Below, piece by piece: positions 5,795-12,463 of a stretch of 12,463 nucleotides of DNA (positions within the stretch are counted from its first letter, which is position 1; every line of letters begins with the position of its first letter). The stretch comes from Bog-473 sp035947875. Lineage in GTDB: Bacteria; Actinomycetota; Acidimicrobiia; Acidimicrobiales; RAAP-2. The stretch covers positions 1 through 12,463 of the forward strand of contig DASZJQ010000084.1 of assembly GCA_035947875.1 (NCBI GenBank), given 5' to 3'. The position numbers were made by a program, and so were the translations under genes. A model generated the notes under the pieces. It searched no databases, was not told the origin of the DNA, and saw only the letters and a program-made list of their open reading frames with translations.

Positions 5795-6631
5795 ATGCCA
5801 CTTCGTTCACGCAAACCAACCAGCCCGGGCCGCCGTTTCCAGACGGTGTCCGACTTCTCCGAGATCACCCGCGATCGTCCGGAGAAGTCGCTGCTCGCCC
5901 CCAGCCCGAGTTCGGGTGGGCGCAACAACCACGGCCGCAAGACGGCCCGCCACCGCGGTGGCGGCCACAAGCAGCAGTACCGCATCATCGACTTCCGTCG
6001 GAACAAGGACGGCGTGCCGGCCAAGGTGGCGGCCATCGAGTACGACCCCAACCGAAACTCGCGCATCGCGCTGCTGCACTACGCCGACGGCGAGAAGCGG
6101 TACATCCTGGCCCCGGCCGGGGTGAAGGTGGGCGACAGGATCCAGAGCGGGCAGGGCGCCGACATCCGCCCGGGCAACGCGTTGCCGCTGCGCTACATCC
6201 CGGTGGGCTCGACCGTGCACAACGTCGAACTGCGCCCCGGCGGTGGCGGGAAGATGGCCCGGGGGGCGGGCATGAGCATTCAGCTGGTGGCCAAGGAAGG
6301 CGTCTTTGCCACCCTGCGGCTGCCGTCGACCGAAATGCGCCGCGTCTCGATCGACTGCCGGGCCACCCTGGGCGTGGTGGGGAACGCCGAGGCCGAGCTG
6401 ATCAAGATCGGCAAGGCCGGACGGAACCGCTGGAAGGGCAAGCGCCCCCAGACCCGTGGTGTGGCCATGAACCCGGTGGACCATCCCCTCGGTGGGGGTG
6501 AGGGGAAGTCCTCGGGTGGGCGCCACCCGGTCTCCCCGTGGGGCAAGCCCGAGGGCCGTACCCGCTCCCGCAACAAGAAGTCCGATTCGATGATCGTCCG
6601 CCGGCGCCGCACCCGCGGCGCGCGGCGATAG
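5795..6631 (+). CDS. rplB: 50S ribosomal protein L2
   Basis: L2 is a universally conserved 23S rRNA-binding protein near the peptidyl-transferase centre, needed for subunit association. The 278-residue product is full length. The start MPLRSRKPTSPGRRF is the family N-terminus, with AGGA at 5783-5786 and an 8-nt spacer. Conserved blocks include GGRNNHGR (41-48), RHRGGGHKQ, YRIIDFRRNK, IEYDPNRNSRIALL, IPVGSTVHNVE and GVAMNPVD. In the most conserved loop, the usual DHPHGGGEG reads DHPLGGGEG: His230 (His229 in the E. coli mature numbering) is kept, but the second His is Leu232 (codon CTC, 6488-6490). The C-terminus GRHPVSPWGKPEGRTRS is actinobacterial in style. Confidence 0.97.
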   Translation: MPLRSRKPTSPGRRFQTVSDFSEITRDRPEKSLLAPSPSSGGRNNHGRKTARHRGGGHKQQYRIIDFRRNKDGVPAKVAAIEYDPNRNSRIALLHYADGEKRYILAPAGVKVGDRIQSGQGADIRPGNALPLRYIPVGSTVHNVELRPGGGGKMARGAGMSIQLVAKEGVFATLRLPSTEMRRVSIDCRATLGVVGNAEAELIKIGKAGRNRWKGKRPQTRGVAMNPVDHPLGGGEGKSSGGRHPVSPWGKPEGRTRSRNKKSDSMIVRRRRTRGARR

Positions 6632-6649
6632 GCGAAGGGTTGACCACGT

Positions 6650-6928
6650 ATGCCGCGTAGCTTGAAAAAGGGACCATTCGTCGACGACCACCTGTTGAAG
6701 AAGGTCGACGTGCTCAACTCGAGCGGGGAGAAGAAGGTCATCAAGACCTGGTCCCGCCGCTCGACCATCATCCCCGACATGGTCGGCCACACGATTGCCG
6801 TCCACGACGGTCGCCGTCACGTCCCGGTCTACGTGACCGAGTCGATGGTCGGCCACAAACTGGGCGAGTTCGCCCCCACACGCACCTTCCGGTACCACGC
6901 CGGCCAGGAGCGGGGAGCGCGTCGCTGA
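6650..6928 (+). CDS. rpsS: 30S ribosomal protein S19
   Basis: S19 lies in the 30S head next to S13 and contacts the A-site finger of 23S rRNA. The 92-residue product is typical. It shows MPRSLKKGPFVDDHLLKKV at the start, then KTWSRRSTIIPDMVGHTIAVHDGR and a C-terminus with KLGEFAPTRTFRYHAG. The ATG at 6650 follows AAGGG (6635-6639) with a 10-nt spacer. The gene is 18 nt after rplB and 1 nt before rplV. Confidence 0.97.
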   Translation: MPRSLKKGPFVDDHLLKKVDVLNSSGEKKVIKTWSRRSTIIPDMVGHTIAVHDGRRHVPVYVTESMVGHKLGEFAPTRTFRYHAGQERGARR

Positions 6929-6929
6929 C

Positions 6930-7634
6930 ATGACGGCGACCAAGACCAACGAGCGTCCGGGCACCCGCGCCGTCCTGCGGCACAGCGGCCTGTCGGCCTC
7001 CAAGGCCCGCCAGGTCCTCGACCTGATCCGGGGCCAGGACGTGGACCGGGCGGCCGAGATCCTGATCGGGACGGAGCGCGGCGCGGCCGACGTCATCGGC
7101 AAGGTGCTCAACTCGGCCGTGTCCAACGCCGCCCACAACGATCAGCAGAATCCCGACGAGTTGTACGTCTCGGCCTGTTACGCCGACGAGGGCACCACGG
7201 CCAAGCGCTGGCGCCCCCGGGCCCGGGGCCGGGCCACCCGGATCAGGAAGCGGACCAGCCACATCACCATCATCGTGAGCCGGCTCCCCGAGGCGAAGTT
7301 GGAGTTGCGTCGCAAGCGGATGGAGGCGGTCAGCGCCCATCGGTCCCGCCGGGTCGACGCCTCCCGCCGCCGGGCCGACCTGTCCGGTCGCCTGTCCCGC
7401 CGCCGGGCCGCCCAGGCCGTGGCCGAAGCCGAGGCCGAGATGGCGGCGGCCGAGCGTGAGAGCGACGATGCCGACGCGACGGCGCCGGAGGATACCGACG
7501 TGACCAACCCCGAGATCGAAACCGAAGAGGACTTCGCCGCCGAGGGCGGGACCGAGGCCATCGTCGTCGACGAGGCCAACAGTGAAGATGACACGGCAGA
7601 GGCACCCGCCGACGCCGACGAGAAGGGCGAGTAG
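6930..7634 (+). CDS. rplV: 50S ribosomal protein L22 with long acidic C-terminal extension
   Basis: L22 contacts all 23S rRNA domains and its beta-hairpin lines the exit tunnel, where macrolide-related changes occur. The core is residues 1-120: AVLRHSGLSASKARQVLDLIRG (from 14), the NSAVSNAAHN helix (61-70), and the hairpin AKRWRPRARGRATRIRKRTSH (from 91). The product is 234 residues, about twice the normal bacterial length. Residues 121-160 are Arg-rich, and 161-234 are Ala/Glu/Asp-rich and probably disordered. The frame shows no break and the tail runs directly into the rpsC start, so the extension is genuine coding sequence. The ATG is 1 nt after the rpsS stop. Confidence 0.95.
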   Translation: MTATKTNERPGTRAVLRHSGLSASKARQVLDLIRGQDVDRAAEILIGTERGAADVIGKVLNSAVSNAAHNDQQNPDELYVSACYADEGTTAKRWRPRARGRATRIRKRTSHITIIVSRLPEAKLELRRKRMEAVSAHRSRRVDASRRRADLSGRLSRRRAAQAVAEAEAEMAAAERESDDADATAPEDTDVTNPEIETEEDFAAEGGTEAIVVDEANSEDDTAEAPADADEKGE

Positions 7635-8696
7635 ATGGGCCAGAAGGTCAATCCCTACGGCTTCCGCCTCGGTATCACTACCGACTGGAAGTCCCGTTGG
7701 TTCGAGGAGCGCCACTACCGCGAATTCGTGGTGGAGGACTGGAAGATCCGCGACTACCTGATGAAGCAGCTCGAGGCGGCGGCGGTGAGCCGGATCGAGG
7801 TCGAGCGCACGCGCGACCGCCTCCGGGTCGACATCCACACCGCCCGGCCCGGCATCGTGATCGGCCGCCGCGGGTCCGAAGCCGACCGTCTCAAGAAGAA
7901 GCTCGAAGAGATCACCGGTCTGCAGAACCGGATCCAACTCAACATCCAAGAGATCAAGCAGCCCGAGCTCGACGCCGCCCTCATCGCCCAGGGCATCTGC
8001 GACCAGCTGGTGCGCCGGGTGGCCTTCCGCCGGGCCATGAAGCGGGCCATCCAGACGGTCCAGAAGGCCGGGGCGCTCGGGATCAAGGTGCAGTGCTCAG
8101 GTCGGCTCGGCGGGTCCGAAATGTCCCGCAAGGAGCAGTACCGAGAGGGCCGGGTGCCGTTGCACACGCTGCGGGCCGACATCGACTACGGCTTCCGTGA
8201 GGCCAAGACCACGTCGGGCCGGGTCGGAGTCAAGGTCTGGATCTACAAGGGCGACATCCTGCCCTACAAGGTCTCCATCGAGGACAAGATCACCCGCGAG
8301 GCGGCCATGGCGGTCGGCGAGACGTCCGGACAGAGCGGCCCCCGCCGTCTCATCACCGCCGGCGGCGGGCGTCGCAAGGCCGACTTCGGTGCCCCCGGCG
8401 AGGACGCGGCGACCACCAACGGCGCGGCACCGGACGACGAGCTGTTGGAGGAATTGCTGCCCGAGGACGAGTCGGCCACGGTCGACGCCACCGATGCGGC
8501 CCCCGTGACCGAGGACGTCGACGCTGACGCCGACGAGGCGGACGATGCCGCCGAGGCTCCGGTGGCCGATCTCCTGCCCGTTGCGCCGGCCGAGCCGGAC
8601 GACCTGGAGCGCCAGCTGGCCAAGGACGAGGAGATGGAGCGCCAGAACCGTCACGAGCACCATGAGGCCCCGCACTTCCGCAAGGAATCGGACTGA
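7635..8696 (+). CDS. rpsC: 30S ribosomal protein S3 with acidic C-terminal extension
   Basis: S3 lies at the mRNA entry channel and contributes to helicase activity and decoding-site shape. The 353-residue product is much longer than the usual 210-280. It begins MGQKVNPYGFRLGI. The type II KH domain contains GIVIGRRGSE (73-82), and the C-terminal S3 domain covers about 119-215, with GRLGGSEMSRKEQYREGRVP (156-175) and DYGFREAKT. Residues 225-353 are an Ala/Asp/Glu-rich low-complexity tail ending in a mixed-charge, His-containing segment (RQNRHEHHEAPHFRKESD). The ATG directly follows the rplV TAG with no spacer. The tail is in frame and uninterrupted up to 8696. Confidence 0.95.
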   Translation: MGQKVNPYGFRLGITTDWKSRWFEERHYREFVVEDWKIRDYLMKQLEAAAVSRIEVERTRDRLRVDIHTARPGIVIGRRGSEADRLKKKLEEITGLQNRIQLNIQEIKQPELDAALIAQGICDQLVRRVAFRRAMKRAIQTVQKAGALGIKVQCSGRLGGSEMSRKEQYREGRVPLHTLRADIDYGFREAKTTSGRVGVKVWIYKGDILPYKVSIEDKITREAAMAVGETSGQSGPRRLITAGGGRRKADFGAPGEDAATTNGAAPDDELLEELLPEDESATVDATDAAPVTEDVDADADEADDAAEAPVADLLPVAPAEPDDLERQLAKDEEMERQNRHEHHEAPHFRKESD

Positions 8697-8697
8697 C

Positions 8698-9135
8698 ATG
8701 TTGATGCCCAAGAAGGTCAAGCACCGCAAGACGCAGCGGGGTCGCTTGAACGGCCAGGCCAAGGGTGGCGCCGCCGTCTCATTCGGCGACTTCGGCATTC
8801 AGGCCATGGAACCCGGGTGGTTGACGGCCCGCCAGATCGAGGCGGCCCGTATCGCCATGACCCGTCACGTCAAGCGTGGTGGGAAGGTCTGGATCCGCGT
8901 GTTCCCGGACAAGCCGGTCACCCAGAAGCCGGCCGAGACCCGCATGGGCTCGGGCAAGGGCAACCCCGAATTGTGGGTGGCCGTGGTGCACCCGGGCCGG
9001 ATCTTGTTCGAGCTCTCCGGTGTCGACGAGGAACTGGCCCGCGCCGCCATGGAGCGCGCCATCCAGAAGCTGCCCTTCAAGGCCCGGTTCGTGGTGCGCC
9101 CGGGGACACACGGTCACGCCGAGGTGGCGATCTGA
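8698..9135 (+). CDS. rplP: 50S ribosomal protein L16
   Basis: L16 organises the A-site region of the 50S subunit and is among the last proteins to assemble. The 145-residue product is close to the usual 135-145. It shows MLMPKKVKHRKTQRGR, then GDFGIQAMEPGWLTARQIEAAR (from 30), the basic loop GGKVWIRVFPDKPVTQKPAE (61-80) and TRMGSGKGNPELWVAVV (81-97). The ATG at 8698 is chosen over 8704 because MLMPK is the family start and AAGGA (8682-8686) is nearer. The start is 1 nt after the rpsC stop, and the stop overlaps rpmC by TGATG. Confidence 0.97.
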   Translation: MLMPKKVKHRKTQRGRLNGQAKGGAAVSFGDFGIQAMEPGWLTARQIEAARIAMTRHVKRGGKVWIRVFPDKPVTQKPAETRMGSGKGNPELWVAVVHPGRILFELSGVDEELARAAMERAIQKLPFKARFVVRPGTHGHAEVAI

Positions 9136-9533
9136 TGGCGACCGCTTCCGACCTGGCGCTGCTCGACGGCGATGAGCTGGCCGGCCGTCTCGGTGAGGGC
9201 CGGCGCGAGCTGTTCAACCTGCGCTTCCAATTGGCTACGGGCCAGCTGGACAATCCGGCACGGGTCAGCCAGGTCCGGCATGAAATCGCCCGGATCCTGA
9301 CCGTGCTGCGCGCCCGGGAAATTCTCGAGGCCGAGGGCACGTACGTGGCCGCCACGACCGAGGAGCGCGAGGGCGCCTTGGCCAAGCTGGCGGCCGAGGA
9401 TGCCGCCGTGGCCGAGCATGCCGCCGCCCGGGCCGCGGAAGCCGAGGCCGTGCACGATCTCGAGCACGTCGCCGTCGATGATGACGGATTGGACGTCGAT
9501 GACGAATTAGCAGAGGAAGAGGAAGAGGCCTGA
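9135..9533 (+). CDS. rpmC: 50S ribosomal protein L29 with acidic C-terminal extension
   Basis: L29 is a small two-helix protein at the tunnel exit, next to L23, which helps form the chaperone docking site. The core is residues 1-65: LLDGDELAGRLGEGRRELFNL, then FQLATGQLDNPARVSQVRHE and IARILTVLRAREI. The product is 132 residues, about twice the usual 60-80. Residues 66-132 are Ala/Glu-rich, probably helical up to about 110, and end in a strongly acidic DDDGLDVDDELAEEEEEA. The ATG at 9135 shares a base with the rplP stop and has GAGGTGG at 9121-9127 with a 7-nt spacer. A longer frame upstream overlaps rplP and is not used. Confidence 0.94.
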   Translation: MATASDLALLDGDELAGRLGEGRRELFNLRFQLATGQLDNPARVSQVRHEIARILTVLRAREILEAEGTYVAATTEEREGALAKLAAEDAAVAEHAAARAAEAEAVHDLEHVAVDDDGLDVDDELAEEEEEA

Positions 9534-9961
9534 TGGCCGACGAGACCGAAGAGACGACAGAAGTGCCCGAAGCCGCAGCCGAGGATGCGGCCGTGACCGC
9601 CGGGAAGGCCGACGTCACGCCGGCCCCCGAGCCCGCCACGGCGGCCGCGGCCGCGCCCACCGCTACGTCCACCGCCACGTCCAACACCGGACCGGCCGAC
9701 GACGAGGGGCGACCCAACCGCCGCAAGGTACGCGAGGGCGTCGTGGTGTCCGATGCCATGCAGTCCACCGTCGTCGTGGCCGTGGTGGAGCGGGTCCGTC
9801 ACGCCCGCTACGGCAAGACGGTGCAGCGCACCAAGAAGCTCTACGTGCACGACGCCGAGGACACCGCCAAGGTCGGCGATCGGGTTCGGGTCCAAGAAAC
9901 CCGCCCCCTGTCCAAGCTGAAGCGCTGGCGCCTGACCGAAGTGGTGGAGCGGGCCCGATGA
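9533..9961 (+). CDS. rpsQ: 30S ribosomal protein S17 with acidic N-terminal extension
   Basis: S17 is a primary 16S rRNA-binding protein of the 30S body. The OB-fold core starts near residue 60: RKVREGVVVSDAMQSTVVVAVV, RVRHARYGKTVQRTKK, and VGDRVRVQETRPLSKLKRWRL at the end. About 58 residues rich in Ala, Thr, Glu and Pro precede it, giving 142 residues against the usual 80-90. N-terminal extensions are known in actinobacterial S17, though usually basic, whereas this one is acidic. No sensible ATG or GTG start lies between 9533 and the core, and the ATG overlaps the rpmC stop by TGATG, so the extension is probably translated. Confidence 0.93.
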   Translation: MADETEETTEVPEAAAEDAAVTAGKADVTPAPEPATAAAAAPTATSTATSNTGPADDEGRPNRRKVREGVVVSDAMQSTVVVAVVERVRHARYGKTVQRTKKLYVHDAEDTAKVGDRVRVQETRPLSKLKRWRLTEVVERAR

Positions 9962-10326
9962 TTCAGCAGGAGTCGCGGCTGCGGGTGGCCGACAATTCCG
10001 GCGCGCGCGAGGTGCTGTGCATCCGCGTGCTCGGAGGGTCGCGCCGTCGCTACGCCAGCATCGGAGATGTCTTCGTGGCCACGGTCAAGGACGCCATCCC
10101 GGGGGCAGCCGTGAAGAAGGGCGATGTCGTGAGGTGCGTGGTCGTGCGCACCAAGAAGGAGAAGCGTCGCCCCGACGGCAGCTATATCCGCTTCGACGAG
10201 AACGCGGCGGTGCTGATCAACGACCAGCAGCAACCGCGAGGCACACGCATCTTCGGCCCGGTGGGCCGTGAGCTGCGTGACAAGAGGTTCATGAGAATCG
10301 TGTCGTTGGCTCCGGAGGTGTTGTGA
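9958..10326 (+). CDS. rplN: 50S ribosomal protein L14
   Basis: L14 sits at the subunit interface, forms bridges with 16S rRNA, and is the target of the RsfS silencing factor. The 122-residue product is exactly the normal length. It shows MIQQESRLRVADNSGAREV, then the beta-barrel segment GDVFVATVKDAIPGAAVKKGDVVR, VVVRTKKEKRRPDGSYIRFDEN and RGTRIFGPVGRELR. Its ATG overlaps the rpsQ stop (ATGA). It opens the spc cluster with no gap from the S10 cluster, so the two are probably one message here. Confidence 0.97.
   Translation: MIQQESRLRVADNSGAREVLCIRVLGGSRRRYASIGDVFVATVKDAIPGAAVKKGDVVRCVVVRTKKEKRRPDGSYIRFDENAAVLINDQQQPRGTRIFGPVGRELRDKRFMRIVSLAPEVL
10314..10318 (+). promoter_or_regulatory. Ribosome-binding site deciding the rplX start
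   Basis: GGAGG lies 7 nt before the ATG at 10326 and only 4 nt before the GTG at 10323. This favours the ATG and the N-terminus MRIHKGDQV. Confidence 0.65.
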
Positions 10327-10634
10327 TGCGGATCCACAAGGGTGACCAGGTGATCGTGCGGTCGGGCAAGGACAAGGGCAAGAAGGCCGAAGTCATCCGG
10401 GCCTTCCCGGCCGAGGGGCGGGTGATCCTCGAGGGGGTCAACGTGGCCAAGCGTCACGCCAAGCCGACCCGGGCCACCCAGCAAGGTGGTGTGATCGACA
10501 AGTTCATGCCGGTGCAGGTCTCGACCGTGGCCCTGCTCTGCAAGAGCTGTGACAAGCCGACCCGCGTGGGCATGAAGATCGACAAGAACGGCCACAAGGT
10601 GCGGTTCTGCCGCAAGTGCGGGGCCGAGCTATGA
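10326..10634 (+). CDS. rplX: 50S ribosomal protein L24, cysteine-containing form
   Basis: L24 starts 50S assembly by binding the 5' end of 23S rRNA. The 102-residue product is normal in length. A KOW motif occupies about residues 3-36 (HKGDQVIVRSGKDKGKKAEVI region), and NVAKRHAKPT follows at 39-48. The C-terminal part has two CxxC pairs, Cys72/Cys75 and Cys95/Cys98, around KPTRVGMKI, which suggests a zinc ribbon as in the cysteine-bearing variants of this protein. The ATG at 10326 overlaps the rplN stop (TGATG). The GTG one codon earlier is less well placed relative to GGAGG. Confidence 0.96.
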   Translation: MRIHKGDQVIVRSGKDKGKKAEVIRAFPAEGRVILEGVNVAKRHAKPTRATQQGGVIDKFMPVQVSTVALLCKSCDKPTRVGMKIDKNGHKVRFCRKCGAEL

Positions 10635-11233
10635 CCGATACCGGCACCACCACGACCACCACGGCCGCCACCGGCGCCCCGGCCCGGCCCAGGCTCTTCG
10701 AGCGATACCTGGCCGAGATCCGCCCACGCCTCCAGGAGGAGCTGGGACTGGGCAACATCATGGAGGTCCCCCGACTCGAGAAGATCGTCATCAACATGGG
10801 CTTGGGCCGGGCCACCCAGCAGGCTTCCCTGATCGAAGGGGCGCAGCGCGACCTGGAGATCATCACGGGGCAGAAACCGATCGTGACCCGGGCCAAGCAG
10901 TCCATCGCCGGCTTCAAGCTCCGCGAGGGCCAGGCCATCGGGGCCAAGGTCACCCTGCGGGGCGATCGGGCCTGGGAGTTCTTCGATCGCCTGCTCAGCC
11001 TGGCCATTCCCCGCATCCGTGACTTCCGTGGCCTGTCACCGCGTTCATTCGACGGCAAGGGCAACTACACCTTCGGGGTCACCGAGCAGTTGATCTTCCC
11101 GGAGATCGACTACGACAAGATCGACTCGGTCCGGGGCATGGACATCACGATCGTCACCACCGCACGCAACAACGAGGAAGGGCGGGCGCTCCTAGCGGCG
11201 TTCGGCTTCCCGTTCCGACAGGAGACTCGATAA
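10631..11233 (+). CDS. rplE: 50S ribosomal protein L5
   Basis: L5 binds 5S rRNA and contacts P-site tRNA and the 30S head. The 200-residue product is about 20 longer than the usual 180, because of a Thr/Ala-rich N-terminus (TDTGTTTTTTAATGAPA). The core is plain: NIMEVPRLEKIVINMGLG (42-59), ITGQKPIVTRAKQSIAGFKLREG (78-100), RDFRGLSPRSFDGKGNYTFGV (130-150) and EQLIFPEIDYD. The ATG overlaps the rplX stop by ATGA. An in-frame GTG at 10616 inside rplX is not favoured. Confidence 0.97.
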   Translation: MTDTGTTTTTTAATGAPARPRLFERYLAEIRPRLQEELGLGNIMEVPRLEKIVINMGLGRATQQASLIEGAQRDLEIITGQKPIVTRAKQSIAGFKLREGQAIGAKVTLRGDRAWEFFDRLLSLAIPRIRDFRGLSPRSFDGKGNYTFGVTEQLIFPEIDYDKIDSVRGMDITIVTTARNNEEGRALLAAFGFPFRQETR

Positions 11234-11238
11234 GCATC

Positions 11239-11424
11239 ATGGCGAAGAAAGCACTGATTGAGAAGCAACAGCGCACACCCAAATTCAAGGTGCGCGGGTA
11301 CACCCGCTGCCAGCGATGTGGCCGGCCCAAGGCCGTGTACAAGAAATTCGGGCTCTGCCGTATCTGCCTGCGCGTGATGGTGCACGCGGGCGAGATTCCC
11401 GGCGTGACCAAGGCGAGTTGGTAG
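11239..11424 (+). CDS. rpsN: 30S ribosomal protein S14, zinc-binding short form
   Basis: S14 lies in the 30S head next to S3 and S10. The 61-residue product is the short, zinc-containing type, with Cys24-x2-Cys27 and Cys40-x2-Cys43. The family segments RCGRPKAVYKKFGLCRICLR and AGEIPGVTKASW are present. The ATG at 11239 follows the rplE stop by 5 nt, with AGGAG at 11220-11224 at a rather long 14-nt distance. The longer zinc-free S14 that some actinobacteria carry elsewhere is not in this window. Confidence 0.97.
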   Translation: MAKKALIEKQQRTPKFKVRGYTRCQRCGRPKAVYKKFGLCRICLRVMVHAGEIPGVTKASW

Positions 11425-11431
11425 GCCGCCC

Positions 11432-11836
11432 ATGACCATGACTGATCCCATCGCGGACATGCTGACGCGTATCCGCAACGCCAATTCCGCCATGTTCGAC
11501 ACGGTGAAGATGCCGGGCTCGAAGCTGAAGGAGTCCCTGGCCTCGATCCTCGAGCGTGAGGGTTTCATCGCGGGCTACCACATGGAGCCCAACTCGGAGA
11601 AGCCGGGCACCACGCTGGAGATCTCCCTCAAGTACTCGGCCGACCGCACCCGCACCATCGCCGGTATCAAGCGGATCTCCAAGCCCGGCCTGCGTATCTA
11701 CGCCCGGGCCGACGGCATCCCCCGCGTCCTGGGCGGGATGGGCGTGGCCGTGGTCTCGACCAGCCACGGGTTGATGACCGATCGTGAAGCTCGGAAGCGC
11801 CACCTCGGTGGCGAGGTGCTGTGCCATGTCTGGTAG
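11432..11836 (+). CDS. rpsH: 30S ribosomal protein S8
   Basis: S8 is a primary 16S rRNA-binding protein of the platform, and in E. coli it represses the spc operon. The 134-residue product is typical. It shows MTMTDPIADMLTRIRNANSA at the N-terminus and the family signature near 101-121 (GGMGVAVVSTSHGLMTDREA). The start at 11432 is preferred over 11438 because MTMTDPIAD is the form I recall from other actinobacteria, although the upstream TAGG is weak for both. The spacing is 7 nt from rpsN and 30 nt to rplF. Confidence 0.97.
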   Translation: MTMTDPIADMLTRIRNANSAMFDTVKMPGSKLKESLASILEREGFIAGYHMEPNSEKPGTTLEISLKYSADRTRTIAGIKRISKPGLRIYARADGIPRVLGGMGVAVVSTSHGLMTDREARKRHLGGEVLCHVW

Positions 11837-11866
11837 GCGCACGACGGTGACGCGGGGTGATCGCTG

Positions 11867-12406
11867 ATGTCGCGCATCGGGCGTTCGCCCATCTCGGTCC
11901 CGGCCAATGTCACCGTCACGCTCGAGGGCGCGAAGGTGAGCGTCAAGGGACCCCAAGGCACGCTGGAGCGTTCCCTGCCGACCGGCATCACCGTGGCCCA
12001 GGAAGGCGACGTGCTGGTGGTCAGCCGACCCGATGACGAGCGACGGCACCGCGCCCTGCACGGCCTCTCCCGGTCGTTGGTGGCCAACATGGTGACCGGG
12101 GTGACGGACGGGTACTCCAAGGAACTCGAGATCGTCGGTGTCGGGTACCGCTGCACCGCCCGGGGCCCGGGCGCGCTGGAGCTGGCCCTGGGCTTCTCGC
12201 ACCCCGTCTTCGTCGACGCCCCCGAGGGCATCACCTTCGAGGTCCCCGTGCCCACCCGCATCGTGGTCAAGGGCACCGACAAGGAGAAGGTGGGCCAGGT
12301 GGCCGCCGACATCCGCAAACTCCGCAAACCCGAGCCCTACAAGGGCAAGGGCGTGCGCTACGCCGGCGAGCGGGTCGTCCGCAAGGCCGGAAAGGCGGCG
12401 AAGTAA
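11867..12406 (+). CDS. rplF: 50S ribosomal protein L6
   Basis: L6 lies near the factor-binding site beside the sarcin-ricin loop. The 179-residue product is the normal length. It has two repeats of the L6 fold: SRIGRSPISVPANVTVTLEG with VSVKGPQGTLER in the first, and ELEIVGVGYR (87-96) with ALGFSHPV in the second. The C-terminal signature PEPYKGKGVRYAGE (155-168) is present. GGGGTGA (11854-11860) sits 6 nt before the ATG. The TAATG junction overlaps the next gene by one base. Confidence 0.97.
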   Translation: MSRIGRSPISVPANVTVTLEGAKVSVKGPQGTLERSLPTGITVAQEGDVLVVSRPDDERRHRALHGLSRSLVANMVTGVTDGYSKELEIVGVGYRCTARGPGALELALGFSHPVFVDAPEGITFEVPVPTRIVVKGTDKEKVGQVAADIRKLRKPEPYKGKGVRYAGERVVRKAGKAAK

Positions 12407-12463
12407 TGGCACCTCTCCACGATCGAACCCGCCTCCGGGCCCGGCGTCACACCCGGGTCCGGG
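12406..12463 (+). CDS. rplR: 50S ribosomal protein L18, N-terminal fragment cut by the window end
   Basis: Only 19 codons are visible, beginning MAPLHDRTRLRARRHTRVR, after which the window ends. The Arg-rich start matches the family N-terminus, and rplR is the expected gene after rplF in the spc cluster. L18 binds 5S rRNA with L5. Its ATG shares a base with the rplF stop (TAATG). The identification rests on position plus this short basic segment. Confidence 0.85.
   Translation, partial: MAPLHDRTRLRARRHTRVR

Noticed and set aside
7300..7634. Frameshift or gene fusion at the end of rplV
   Set aside because: The frame is continuous with normal third-position bias, the TAG abuts the rpsC start, and neighbouring proteins have similar tails.
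5807..7949. Long minus-strand frames opposite rplB, rpsS, rplV and rpsC
   Set aside because: They lie wholly over recognised ribosomal protein genes and show the same antisense bias.

Overview
This window is a contiguous stretch of core translation genes, all on the + strand. It covers the end of the str cluster (fusA, tuf), the whole S10 cluster (rpsJ to rpsQ) and the first part of the spc cluster (rplN, rplX, rplE, rpsN, rpsH, rplF, start of rplR). The DNA is GC-rich and third codon positions are almost all G or C. Several features point to a high-GC actinobacterium: an L3 with a GACATP-type segment, a short zinc-type S14, an S17 with a long N-terminal extension, an S8 beginning MTMTDPIADM, and an L2 C-terminus close to the actinobacterial form. 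The long acidic tails on L4, L22, S3 and L29 suggest a lineage away from Streptomyces or Mycobacterium. Acidimicrobiia is my best guess, as an inference with moderate confidence.

Layout: 28-2130 EF-G; 2131-2242 a tuf leader with two hairpins and a possible 20-codon upstream ORF; 2243-3430 EF-Tu; 3467-3793 S10; 3794-4020 an unusual 227-bp gap; 4021-9961 L3, L4, L23, L2, S19, L22, S3, L16, L29, S17; 9958-12406 L14, L24, L5, S14, S8, L6; 12406 to the window end, the first codons of L18. From rplC onward the genes are packed with start/stop overlaps or very short spacers (ATGA, TGATG, TAGATG, TAATG), which fits one translationally coupled polycistronic message. No stretch over 300 bases lacks a gene.

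Together the genes supply two GTPases of elongation (EF-Tu delivers aminoacyl-tRNA, EF-G translocates) and 18 ribosomal proteins, one of them partial. I see no mobile element, CRISPR array, tRNA, rRNA or foreign gene. The gene content is ordinary. The parts worth a second look are the structured rpsJ-rplC gap (a candidate internal promoter plus RNA leader), the tuf leader, a His-to-Leu change in the most conserved loop of L2, a Met in the EF-Tu DxPGH motif, and the run of acidic, low-complexity extensions on neighbouring ribosomal proteins.
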